Part shown: positions 48,241 through 58,620 of the stretch, piece after piece | Numbering within the stretch: position 1 is the first letter of the stretch | Layout: each line of letters opens with the position of its first letter | Assembly (NCBI GenBank): GCA_030248295.1 | Contig: JASANH010000965.1 | Span: 248,001 to 312,000, forward strand | Source of the DNA: Mesodorylaimus sp. YZB2_4 | Taxonomy: Eukaryota > Nematoda > Enoplea > Dorylaimida > Dorylaimidae | DNA length: 64,000 nt | Direction of reading: 5' to 3' | Notes under the pieces: generated by a model | What the model saw: the letters and a program-made list of their open reading frames with translations, nothing else | Told to the model about the DNA's origin: nothing | The model's database searches: none | Translations under genes and position numbers: made by a program

Positions 48241-49184
48241 AAGCTCATGAGCATGAAGTTCGTCAGCTAAATATCCTCGTCAGTCGGCACCAGAGGCGGG
48301 TATAAAATGGGATCTTGAAGCGCCACTCCTCACTTTGTGCTACATCTTTTTCCTGCTCTTCCCAGAGTCTTGGGTGCTTTGCATGCACGGTACTGCATGA
48401 AATGGATCAATGCACGAATCGGTGACTTTGGACTTTGGCGTGGCAACATGCTGTTTCGATTCGTAACTGGACACTTCCGCCTATGGTTGCGTTAGGATAA
48501 TTTCGAATAATGGTTCTTCGAAAGACACTACAAAAAACGGTGCAATTCCTTCTCGAATTCTTCAGTTGGGTGCGCTACTACCGCATGTGCATCCTATACC
48601 ACGCGCACTGTACCATCATGGATATATCCAAGCCAGAGGTGGTCAAACTCGCAGGAACTTTTCTCTGAGGAAAGTTTTTGGAATAGCATTATTTAAAACT
48701 TTTTGATCTCGCTGAAAAACGTGACCCGCTGACAGGAAAACAGTCAGCGGAATCGTTTCTGTAATAGGGTTCACTGTGACCTCGGAGGAAATCACCTAGC
48801 TGACTGGAAAGTCTCACAAGGAAACGCTTCTGGAAACCGCCCTCAGATCAGCTATCGAATACATGTTTGCCACATCTCCCCCTACCCGTTTCCCCTTTCC
48901 TGTTGGGCACGAGCGAAGTAAAAACTGTATATTTGTATGAGAGCGTTGAACTTACAGTACCTCAACCTTAGAGCGCAACTAAATTGAGTGGGCAGCATTC
49001 GCTGATTCATGTCGTACTTGATGCATTGCAGTGTGCACTTGCCGAATCTGCCAGCTTTCTTGCTGAAACACCGCATAAAATTGAGCCGCTGCTTCATCAT
49101 ATATCCCTGCTTTCACCGCCATCAAAAGACCCTAAACAAGCCTGCGTCACATTACACCAGCGACACGTAAAGACTATTTATTGC
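48241..49184. other. Intergenic region
   Basis: About 940 bp between the SINE and the end of the M60 peptidase gene. No gene or repeat recognised. Confidence 0.4.
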
Positions 49185-52100
49185 TCACTGGGCATCAGGA
49201 AAGCTTTTAAAAGGCGGCACAGCATAGCTGGGAATGGTGCCATTCGGGAACCATGTCAGGGGATCTCCGATCTTGACTATCAGCGTGGACAAATCGACTG
49301 TTGGTTTTGGATAGGCGTGGTCCGCCACAATCTTGCGCACCGCAGCTGAGAGGGGCACTCGATATGTGTCGAAATGCTTGGTCAGGTCTTGGTTGGTCAC
49401 ACTGCACAGGATCTCGTAGACTGCATCGTATTTGCCACTGTCGCTACCAGAGCACGTTTGGTCGTTCGGACTCACCAGCCTCTCGCGAAGTTGCCGATGT
49501 AGTTTGCGAACAGCCTCGTAGCCGTATACAGCCAGTAACTGACCCCAGAAGGATAGCGGGGGCCAATGGCCCATTTCGTTATAGGGTTTATTCGTGGCTA
49601 ACATGGGAAGGGTGTCCTGTTTGTAGACATCTTCAAGGGCATACCCCGCATCTGTAGTCGATCCACAAACTTTCGCATGCTTGCCATCGCCGCAGAAATA
49701 AGCTAATCCGAAAAGAGTGTACATATTGTTGGTCGTTTCAATCCCGAAGGGCCTGGAGTAACAACGTGTTTGCATGTTATGCCCGAACTCGTGTCCAAAG
49801 CGCCAGATTAACCTGAAAGAGCAGGGCTGCAGTAATGTCCCAGTGAATGTCCTAATAGATCTGTCGAGCAGCAAGGCAGATTCACGCGGAAGATTTGCTC
49901 GGTCAACCGCTCGGCAAGCCGCCAGAGAGAGCGGAGTAGTAAACGCACATTGCATCTCACAAGGGGTGCTGTGGCTCCTGGCCAGGCCTGGCCCCATTGC
50001 AGTGAATGCCTATTATTCACATCGCTGTATAATGTAGCTGCCAGAGAAAAAAATTAGTAAGCTTTTTATGATCAAATTACTTGCCCATTGTGACCAGCAC
50101 GCCTGGCGGTCGGGAGTAATCGATACTCTCCCCTGGCTGGGACGTCAACCTCTTCGGTTGATGTTTCTATAGCAGGTATAGTCGCGAGACTTGCCTACCT
50201 CCAGTCGAAGTTTCTTGCTTAGAGACTTCGGGCTCTACTATCTCCCGCCGCCTGGGTGCGCTGTACACTGGCGTCGCGAACCAAAGGGCCTTCTTCGGAT
50301 GTAAGCCCCTTATGGACTAGTGTGCTAGCCCGGGTGGTTGTGGTGAATGCCGGACTGGCGCGCCTGCGCTTGCTGTGGCCCAAGGGTTCCCTGCAGGTGT
50401 ACTCCCTACCAGACTTCGCTCTGGGCTGCCTCCACTGGGGCACCAGGGGCCAGCGGGCGAAACCTACTCCGCTATTGCCTACGGGGAGAAGAAGGTTCGG
50501 CGAGCGTTTGGTGCGCCTTAGCGCGACGGTGGGTGGAACACCTAGCGCTGATAAGGCACCACCACTGGGGTGTTGGTTCTCCCAGTTGGAGAATGGCGGG
50601 GACGCCATTTTTCCAACGGTGGGAGGAATGTGACCAGCACGCCTGGCGGTCGGGAGTAATCGATACGCTCCCCTGGCTGGGACGTCAACCTCTTCGGTTG
50701 ATGTTTCTAGAGCAGGTATAGTCGCGAGACTTGCCTACCTCCAGTCGGAGTTATTTTACTTAGAGACTTCGGTCTCGACTATCTCCCGCCGCCTGGGTGC
50801 GCTGGTTACACCATTCTCTCTAATGGGTGTGTCTACACTACCACTCAAATGGGTACTGATCTACATTGATTCTATCGACTATACGTAGGTACTTGATGGG
50901 CACACATTATTGCTGATAATCTTCAGGTCACTGATCACCATGACTATCAACGATAATGATCGCTGATCATTAATCCATAGCGCTTCGGACTGATGCGCAG
51001 CTCTGATCACTGGTGAGAAACCAGATTTACAGCTGTCAAGACTCTATAAACTTTGAATGGAGTCCATGGGGCCATAGAGCATGAAAGTCAACCAGTCATC
51101 AAAGCAAAAGGAATGGAAGGTTCTGGGAAGCAGACTTGTGTCTTTTCTGACTGCTGGGTGCTAAGATTCGAAAGAACTCTTCCAGCCTCAAGATGAAAGA
51201 CACAAAGGTGCCTTGGTGCCTAGAGTAGCTCTTCTCGGCCCGGCATTCGCGTTGGGAAATTCTGCCAATGAGAACCGCCCGCCCGACAGTACCTTCGTAG
51301 AACATAAAGCGCTGAAACCTTACCACGTGTCGATGCTCAGGTTGATATCCTTATCATGGCTAGAAGGATTCACCACGGGATTTCCAGAATGAGGGTTCTT
51401 CCCAGATGCATCTCTCGTCCACCAAGTCCAACCCTGAGGCGCAGAATGCGGGTCCTCGCGACTGGTTGGATTCAAATCATATCCACTGATCAGGTAGAAA
51501 TTCTTGAGCATCAAGTCATGCCGCTTGACCATGGCAACCATTTTCTCGTAACTTGCATTTGCGTACGGGCCCTTTACATCCAAACCAATCACATGCTCAC
51601 CTTGGAAAGTGATCCAGCTAGGTTGCTTTTGCAATTCTGCTGCCCAGTCGTCCTTTGTCGTCTTGCCCAAGGTGAATGTGCCCATTGGAACTGCGCCAGA
51701 AATGGTGACGTTGATGGGGGGAACAGTATTGTCTCGGTAATACAGCTCGATGCTGATAGGTCCCCCAAAAGGAGACCTTAATCGGTTGTAGCCGGGTTGC
51801 AGAAACTCTTGGACATTAATTATCGGCGGCCGAAAAAAAGTTTCTCGGTTGAGAAGGTCATCGTGGATGAAGACGACAGCACGCAAGGTCACCTTTGTGG
51901 TGTCGTAGTCCCCCACTTGGAACTCTACAGTCGACCAAGGTTTGGCATAGACTCTGCTCGGAACACGATTCATTGGTGGGTGGTTTTCAAAGCCGACAGT
52001 GGTTTTGAGGGTCGGATCCAGTGTCACTTGGACAGTGACTGGAGGCTGGGTCAACCCGTACTCTATAGGCATGCAGTTACAGGGGAACGTATCACAGCCA

Positions 52101-53110
52101 TCGCAAGTGTCGCCTGATTTTGAGTTGGATATTACGATCGGCGGGTAGATGGGCGAGGAGTGCATCATTTGATCATTAAAGACAAAAAGGTACTGGGCGC
52201 GGAGTGGATTAGTTGGTTCCTTGATGGGAAATATGAATGTGGTGTTTCGATACGGTTTAGCCTTCTCCTCGACTTCAGACGCCCACACCCAAACTTCGCA
52301 AAAAAACCGAGGGCCGTATCCTGGCAAATGGGTAGCTTTGATAATATCGTACGCCCTCTTGGTGATGACATTGTGCTTAACGTCATAGATGAGACGTTGA
52401 TCAACGGCCCCACCATAAACTTCGAAATATTTATATGCAGGGTCGATGTTTCTTGCAGAGACTGATCGAAACTCGATTTTCTGAGCTGGATTAGTAGGAT
52501 CGCAAGGCGCCAGGCGGGCTGGTTGCAAATTATTGTCGATGGTCAGACACTGGGTCGGGTCACTCTTCAAGCGAAGTGTTTGCACACCAGTCTCGTTGTT
52601 GACCACCCAGATCTCTTCGGGCTGTTTGGAACAGTAGGTTCGGTACACTTCATTGGCTTTGTGCGGTCGACCGTCAGCGCCCGCATTCTGATCCGTCACT
52701 GTTGCACCTAGGCAGCCGATGGTGTAGTACCAGACGATCGATTCGTAACACAGGAGAGAGTCTCCGCTCGGATTTTGGCCGCTGCCTTCAACAGGAAAAC
52801 AGATGTAGGGCATACAATCATACCTTGCTCATGCAACCGACTCCCTCAGCAGCAAAGGGTGTACTTGCAAATCGAATGGTGGCATCGCTTTGAAAGAAAC
52901 TTCTTCTGGACCTACTCAATACTGCTTTCAAACAGCCAAAATTTTATTAAGGGATGCGCTCGTATCGCAAGCTGCAGAGCCACTCCTGGTCCTTCGAGTC
53001 CAAGAGCAGCGCGGGGAGCTCAGAATTGGCCATGATGGAAAAAGTATCAGCTTACAGTATCCAAGTACGAATGCCACCAAGAGAAAAGCGCAGTGCAGAG
53101 TCAAGTTCAT
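49185..53110 (-). CDS. Secreted M60-family metallopeptidase with ricin-like domain
   Basis: Gluzincin-type zinc peptidase. M60 enzymes typically act on mucin-like glycoproteins. Exon 1, 53110-53056, encodes a signal peptide (MNLTLHCAFLLVAFVLGY). It splices in frame to 52785-51324, which begins SGQNPSGDS. That exon holds a ricin B-like stretch (LRLKSDPTQCLTIDNN) and the M60 N-terminal fold (SPFGGPISIELYYRD, INVTISGAVPMGTFTLGKT, QKPSWITFQGEHVIGLD in outline). The last exon, about 49813-49185, carries the zinc motif FGHEFGHNMQ with a Glu 14 residues on (GIET), as required by HExxGH-x(8,28)-E. The exon or exons between, about 60 residues in the family (usually with a 'GYP' motif), were not found with matching phase. 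That gap contains the TRIM-like element at 50090-50810. The gene may be intact with a divergent exon, or broken. Confidence 0.78.
50090..50267 (+). repeat. Left terminal repeat of the TRIM-like element
   Basis: Begins GTGACCAGCACGCC and ends TGCGCTGTACA. Besides the 50142-50164 hairpin it can form one at 50206-50230 (CGAAG...CTTCG) and one around CGGGAGT...ACTCTCCC. Confidence 0.82.
50630..50810 (+). repeat. Right terminal repeat of the TRIM-like element
   Basis: Begins GTGACCAGCACGCC and ends TGCGCTGGTTACA. It differs from the left repeat by about a dozen substitutions or indels, so the insertion is not brand new. The hairpin arm near 50750 is less well paired than in the left copy. Confidence 0.82.
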
Positions 53111-54077
53111 TATGACTTTATTGAAGGTCGAAATTGAAATGGCGGAAGAACCCGGTGCTTTGGATTTATATCATCGTCGTTGGGCTTCTGGCTTGGAATC
53201 GCAATGCTTAGGCGGAGTGTTGCCATTCTTGCTACGCTATTCGTCTTCCATATCATTGTCTGATGCGTCTATTTTTGTGCACAGTTAACTAAATGGCTGA
53301 ATCCACTAGTTTCAGGCGGGTCTTGTTGTCACATTGGAAAACGATAAACGGGGCTTCTCGGCGTGGGCGAGTAAAGTGAATGGAAGGCTCTGATCCAGAG
53401 GGTCTGAAAAAGACATTACGGACTGAAGGAACAGTATGATTGGGCGGTCAAAAATGCTGCCTCATTTTCAGTTATTATTGAGAGAACTTTCGCGTGTGGA
53501 TGCTGTTATTGCTTTTTTTACAGATACATTAGATACTTGTATATCCAAAATAGCATCAAAAATTGAAAATGCAAATCGGACTATACTTTGATAGGTGAAA
53601 AAAGCGCATTCACGTCTTTCGCAATCGTAATCGACAGGTGCTCAGTTTTTACATCATGGAAAACAAGCAAAAATTGAGTTTCATCTACCATGCTCTGATA
53701 AAATCTCGGGTGTATCGAATATGCACAGTGTGAGAATTGATATTTGCGTTCCAGCAGCTGAGTGTTCTCCCAGGCGAGTCTTATCAGTGTCAGGGGCGTG
53801 CGTGGGCGTGTTTCTGGTCGAATGCTTTCCGAACTGATTTAACAAACTTAGATGTTGGTTTGGCCAGCTAGTTATCACGTGGGAGGTCTTGAGACTAAAC
53901 CGTTATTCTTCGTGTTGCAGTCGATTTTCTGGGCTACTGAAATTGCAAACCTAATACGATGGTGGTATATTTGCACCGCCTAACGCTAGTGAAAATGCTC
54001 ATGCCCGCAGCACAGTACAGTGAATATGAGATAGTGTGTTGTTTTATGACAGGCAACAAAAGTAAAAAGCACTAGCA
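53111..54077. other. 5' flank of the M60 gene / 3' flank of the MJ1316-domain gene
   Basis: About 970 bp. An open frame continues on the plus strand to 53288 but shows no family signal. AT-rich stretches at 53500-53600. Nothing else recognised. Confidence 0.4.
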
Positions 54078-54710
54078 TCATTCTTCTTTGGCATCCTCCT
54101 CTCGCATAATACTTTCTAAGGATGCCCTAGATGCTCCACTGTTGAAGATGGCATCGAATCGTTCCTTCTTATCCCAAACAATGGAATTCTTATACTTGAA
54201 ATACTGAATCCGGTGCTGGGGGACAGCGAGTTCCGTGTTCAAGTCCACGTCCACAAAATCGTCAGTCCAGTTGAATTCTTTGAATGGCTTCTCGACAACT
54301 CCAGTAAATCGATCTAAATAGCCCACTATGAAATGCTCGGATTGCAAATCAGAATCCCATTGCAGGCGAGATATCACATCGGCCGCGGTTTTCATTGGAG
54401 GCTTCCTTGACGGGAGGTCGGCAGACTCAACTTGGTCATTCTTGGAAGTCTTCTTTGATTTTGAGCGCTTCTTTTGTTGAGCGGCTGCTTGGGAAGTGGT
54501 TGGCTCGGACTGAGGGTGTGGGTTGCCTTCGAGCCAATGTTCCGCATGGTTGACGATATCGTCGATACGCACCGTTGTCATCGAAGCGGCGTATGTGCGA
54601 AGGGCTGTTTGGAATTCGGCCTGCCAGTCGGTGTCGATGCTGCCCCGAACAAAGATATCCAGTTGAGACGGCGTTTGAGTTGAATCTACAACAGGAGCGC
54701 TCCTGAACAT
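54078..54710 (-). CDS. MJ1316 (DUF504) RNA-end-recognition domain protein
   Basis: A single-exon frame of 210 residues with the start at 54710 (MFRSAPVVDSTQ). The C-terminal third is the MJ1316/DUF504 fold: KTAADVISRLQWD, SEHFIVGYLDRFTGVVEKPF, then AVPQHRIQYFKYKNSIVWDKKERFDAIF. This domain is linked to recognition of RNA cyclic-phosphate ends. In animals it occurs in LENG9-like proteins, usually with a 2H phosphoesterase, which is absent here. The middle is a Lys/Ser-rich basic linker (KKRSKSKKTSKN), and the N-terminus is weakly helical. Family membership of the C-terminal domain is clear. The cellular role is not. Confidence 0.78.
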   Translation of the reverse strand: MFRSAPVVDSTQTPSQLDIFVRGSIDTDWQAEFQTALRTYAASMTTVRIDDIVNHAEHWLEGNPHPQSEPTTSQAAAQQKKRSKSKKTSKNDQVESADLPSRKPPMKTAADVISRLQWDSDLQSEHFIVGYLDRFTGVVEKPFKEFNWTDDFVDVDLNTELAVPQHRIQYFKYKNSIVWDKKERFDAIFNSGASRASLESIMREEDAKEE

Positions 54711-54840
54711 GTACAGCTAGATTTTATTTGTAGTTCCGTCTTTGTCCCCAGTATTCTTATGCCCTCTGTCGTTAGTGTACTGATAAGCATGTTTTCTCGC
54801 GAATGTTTAGCCTAATCCGGCCAGCAGTCAAACCTTCTAA

Positions 54841-55195
54841 GCTACTGTGCGGGGACCGGCACACACAGCAGCGTCCCTCTGCGAGTCTCTACTAGGAGCA
54901 CTTCCACACGAGGGCATCCTGGACAGGATACCGACTTCCTCGGACAATGGCGGGTGGGGTGTAAGCCCGGTCGGTCGACAGCCGAGACTGTCTGCTCGTT
55001 TGGTATCCGTCTCTCCACTCGGGCACCTCGACTCTATGTACGACTTACGTCACCCAAGACCTGGCGTGCAAGGTCAGCGAGGGTTTATGGCTTCCGACTT
55101 CCGTCACCAGGGGTGAACCCAGGACAAGTCCAGCCACTCGCTATACGGAGAGACGAATACCAAACCACTGCACCACCGCGGCCGCCCGCTGATAT
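54841..55195 (-). repeat. tRNA-derived SINE, family B, copy 2
   Basis: On the minus strand this starts with a box-A-like GCGGTGGTGCAGTGG, has GGGTTCACCCC as a possible box B, and ends in ATGCCCTCGTGTGGAAGTGC and TAGTAGAGAC. These match the end of the copy at 1535-1875. It appears to contain an internal partial duplication (GGTATTCGTCTCTCC / GGATACCAAACGAG). Confidence 0.65.
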
Positions 55196-56460
55196 ACGCT
55201 AAGTGTGCGGACAGAGAGTATAAACAGCGTAGCGTTCACGAGACGGCAGGTGATCAACAGGTGAACTGCGCCTCAAAGACGGGCAGCCGCACGCTTATGT
55301 ACAAAAGCACGGTGTATGAATGCATCATGCCCAGGGAGGGGTCGAAGAAGACTCATGTAAGCAGCATTCGGGGGGGGGGGGGGGGAGTGGTCGGGAGTTT
55401 GATACTCTCTTCCCCCCCCCCCCCCCCCCCCCCACAGAGAGGCATCAAATCACTCCGCTTCGTGTTTCAGCCGTCTTTCCAGTTCGCCTGAGTGCACTCT
55501 GCTTGGAGTTTCTTGTCCTTGAAGCCTGAACATTGCTATGCATTCAGATGCGCTCGTTTGCTTCGTATCAGCCCAGTGCGAGTAGGTTTCCGATGTAGTG
55601 TAGCGATCAGGAAGACACTAGTTTTCATATTTACTGCGTATTGCTTTTTTAAGATTGTTGCCCTTATTATTTGGCTCTAGTACTCGTACATTTGTTGTGT
55701 CTAATCATGCATCATGCTATCTTTGGGTTTGGGTACTCTGCGAAACCTCAGTTTATCCAATAAGGCGTTGCCCTCACTGTCAGTTGTCGAGAGTCCCTGG
55801 TAGATATCTAGACAGACCATAGAAAAGTACGAGAAAGCAGAAATCAAACTCCTTTCCTTTAGGATACAAACTCAAACTCCTGTACCTACATGAAACATAC
55901 AGTACAGTATGACACTTCCTTGGGTCAACCACAGTCTCAACTACTTACTCGGCACATTTATGTGGACAGAAAATTTTTGAGGGAATTCCACTCTGATCAA
56001 TAATTCGTAATCACCCTGCTGCCGCAGGACACGACACTGATCTCCATAAGTAACTTTCAAGCTCTCCGTTGATTCCAGTATAGAATCCATATTTCAGACT
56101 TATCCGCTCGTTGTTTCTCCCAGAAGAAAAGCAAATAAAAACTTTTAAGGAATATAAAATTTCAGTTAGTTCAACACGAACTCACTGGCTGCCTCAACAA
56201 ACTTGCCTGTCCGCCTTTTCATAGGCAGAACCGATTGCACAACGAAGTGCAAACACAACCAGGCGAGTTGACGTCACTGTGTGAATCAATACGACTCCGT
56301 AGAATGGCTAGTCGTCAGGTGATTGGATTCGAACTGGCGCCTTCAGCAAATTCTAAACCTAAGGCCTCAAACTGGAAGCCATGACAACAAGACTATCAGT
56401 ACTTTCTGGCCCCCGTATTGACCAAAGTCGACATTAGAACGAATTCGTGAGACTAAAAAC
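55196..56460. other. Intergenic with paired poly-G and poly-C runs
   Basis: At about 55371-55387 there are about 17 G and at 55416-55434 about 19 C, with only about 30 bp between, so the strand can fold on itself. The rest is unremarkable and no gene was recognised. Confidence 0.5.
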
Positions 56461-57791
56461 ATGGCGGCTCCAAATTACGGGGAACCACCCCCTCCTTATT
56501 CAGCAGTTGTGGCACAACCACCACCTTCGATGGGTGCAACGCCAGTGACGACTCAACCAAGTGTGTTTGCTGTAAGTTCATCAGGGAGTAGTGCTGCGAT
56601 GGGATGCGCTGGGCCCAAAACCTGAGTCAAGACAAACATGGCAGTGGTCCTGACCAAAAGGATGTCAGTATCAGACAGCTGCTCATTGTTGGAAGCGGGG
56701 CTCCGTTGCATAATAAAAGCCAATTCCATTCAGAAAATCATGACGATAAACACTCCTCAAAGCCCTTTCGACGTGGCTTGGAATTCCTCCAATTTTGCGC
56801 ACCCTCCAAGATGTTATCTGCCATAGCTCTGGAAAACGAGACTGCTTGAAAGAAGTCATGAGTTGACTTGGCATATGATGCTGCGCTATGTAACCGGGCC
56901 CTAGTGTCACAAAATAAGGTGATAGTGGTCTAACAGGAAAGAGTAAGGAAATGGTTTAAATGGTTAGCTGTCTTCGTATCAAAAAAGCTGTAAGATCATA
57001 GAGTGTGAAAAGGGGGGACAGGCAGTAAAGCTGGAAGTATAGTTCGATGCGATGCGTCAAATAAGCGTGCGATGCGACACTTTTGGATCAACTGACAATG
57101 TAAAAAGGTGCACTAAGCGAAAAGTATACAAAAAAAAACCTTTCATGTCAGGCACCAAAATGCCGCATCGCAAGCTTATGTGACGCATCGCATCGAACTG
57201 TACTTCCAGCCTTAGGCATCATTTTACATTGTCAGGCCACCCCAAAATGTCGCATCGCACGCTTATTTGACGCATCGCTTCGAACTATACTTCGGGCTTA
57301 AGTCTATTTTTATGGTGAGAGTAGATAAGAATGTGAAACCATTGAATTATTAGTTTTATCTCAATGGTTTCCCTCGTTTTTGGCTTTTTCTGGCAGCTTA
57401 TAATCAGATTAGCTGATTTGCACACTGTATGTACGTATCAGGCGCCAACCTTTTTGTCATAGTCTTTATGCCTCGGACATAAAGAAACCATCTCTCCTGT
57501 CTTTAGATTTCTCAGGTTCAGTCATCGACTCCTCAAGTACACCAACCACCTTATCATCAATTTTCGGCTCCGTGTACACAGCAGCCTTGTGCACCTCCAC
57601 AAAGGATCATGTAAGGGACCCAGTTTGCCGCAACCATGATCTATTCTATTGCACCTCCGAATCTCTGTTTCAGCGTCGTCAAACAGCAAACGCGACAGTC
57701 GTCGATGTGTTGTGGGGACATCTGTGACTGCTGCTTGATTGGTATTTTGGCCATGTGCTGCGCCTGCTGTGTGGATGGATGCATTAATTGA
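56461..57791 (+). CDS. Small proline-rich, cysteine-tailed protein (CYSTM-like)
   Basis: Three exons join in frame: 56461-56571, 57507-57610 and 57674-57791, giving 110 residues. The N-terminus has a PPPPYS motif, a potential WW-domain ligand (PPxY). The middle is Pro/Gln-rich. The last 30 residues are cysteine-rich and hydrophobic (SSMCCGDICDCCLIGILAM, then CCACC) and end CIN-stop. This pattern of a Pro-rich head and a C-terminal Cys-rich membrane-associated tail matches CYSTM-type proteins in outline. It is tail-anchored or palmitoylated by inference. Introns contain a foldback repeat at 57025-57300. Confidence 0.7.
57025..57300. repeat. Foldback/MITE element with near-perfect arms
   Basis: The left arm (GGAAGTATAGTTCGATGCGATGCG, then AAGCGTGCGATGCGACA and GACAATGTAAAA) is found inverted twice to the right, ending at about 57217 and about 57300. 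The motif GATGCG/CGCATC recurs in every arm. There is no coding sequence. It lies in an intron of the CYSTM-like gene. Confidence 0.8.
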
Positions 57792-58100
57792 ATCTTGGAT
57801 TGGGCTGATGATTGTGCTCGTTTTCTCATATAATTGGGTTTGTGCTGTATAGCTGTGTGAGTCAGTGCTCCATACTTTCTTGCACACTGCAATTTGTCGC
57901 ACATTTCTCACTCGTGTAAGGTTCATACACTGTATCGGGGAGCTTTAAAGACCAGCGAAACACAACTTCACCATCATACGCTAACCGTAAAGTTTAATGG
58001 AGCCTCGAGCTCTATTTTCCTTCTGCCACCAGATAATTTCGTATAGCCTCTTTTTAATCCCATTAAATATTATTCGCACGAGAATAATCCCGATAAAAGC
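57792..58100. other. 3' flank of the CYSTM-like gene
   Basis: About 310 bp, AT-rich in the second half, with AATAATCC and AATATTAT stretches. No gene seen. Confidence 0.4.
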
Positions 58101-58548
58101 TAGAGAGGGTTTCTAAGGAACTTAACCGAGGGCTGGCCAGTCGAATTTTTTGACCCCCCTTTTTATCTGCTCTATCGAAAGTACTCGCAAAGCTGATTGT
58201 CTTGGTGAAGGGTAAAATTTTTTAAAAATGCTACTATATGGAAATAAAGCACAAGCACAAGCTTGGACTAACACGCAAAAGTCGCAAATTTGAATTTCCC
58301 GCGTCCGCGGTATTTAAAATTGTTTTAGACCTAAAACTAAGCAAGCTACGATTTTTTGACCAAACGTGACCGTTTTTGACCTTTAACATATTTTATTTCC
58401 ATTTATTAGCATTTTTCAAAAAGATTTTACCTTCACCAAGACAATCAGTTTTGTGAGTACTTTCGGTAGAGCACATAAAAAGGGGTCAAAACATTTGACT
58501 GGCCAATATTCCGTGTGGGTCGAATGTCTCAGAAACCCTCTCTTAAAA
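58101..58548. repeat. Inverted-repeat MITE, about 450 bp
   Basis: Arms of about 150 bp (58101-58255 and, inverted, 58395-58548) share AGAGAGGGTTTCT, GGCCAGTCGAA-TTTTTGACCCC, GAAAGTACTC, CTGATTGTCTTGGTGAAGG and AATGGAAATAAA. The loop of about 140 bp has no open frame. It lies between the converging ends of the CYSTM-like and P450 genes. Confidence 0.82.
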
Positions 58549-58620
58549 TTCCTAAAAACTGAACCACCTTAACCGCAAAACATGAGCATATTATGCCTGT
58601 CTTCGAGATTGGCTTCCTTT

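Larger units (their letters stand above)
50090..50810. mobile_element. TRIM-like mini LTR retrotransposon
   Basis: A 721-bp element. Direct terminal repeats of about 178-181 bp lie at 50090-50267 and 50630-50810, over 90% alike. Just inside the left repeat, TGGCGTCGCGAACC starts at 50269 with the TGG expected of a tRNA primer-binding site. Just before the right repeat lies a purine tract (GGTGGGAGGAA, about 50619-50628). The whole is flanked by CCATT at 50085-50089 and CCATT at 50811-50815. The internal 362 bp encode no RT, protease or integrase. Each repeat can fold into hairpins, for example ACGTCAACC/GGTTGATGT at 50142-50164. Which strand is sense depends on the PBS and PPT placement, which favours plus. 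It sits in an M60 gene intron. Confidence 0.82.

Noticed and set aside
50090..50267. Hammerhead ribozyme (retrozyme) in the terminal repeats
   Set aside because: I looked for the conserved CTGATGA and GAAA core on both strands and did not find it, although the repeats are hairpin-rich.
50256..50633. 125-residue open frame across the TRIM interior
   Set aside because: It runs into both terminal repeats and resembles no retroelement protein. GC-rich DNA lacks stops by chance.
52824..52924. Extra M60 exon between the signal peptide and the main exon
   Set aside because: It can splice from exon 1, but its end phase does not fit the main exon. Direct joining of 53056 to 52785 keeps the frame.
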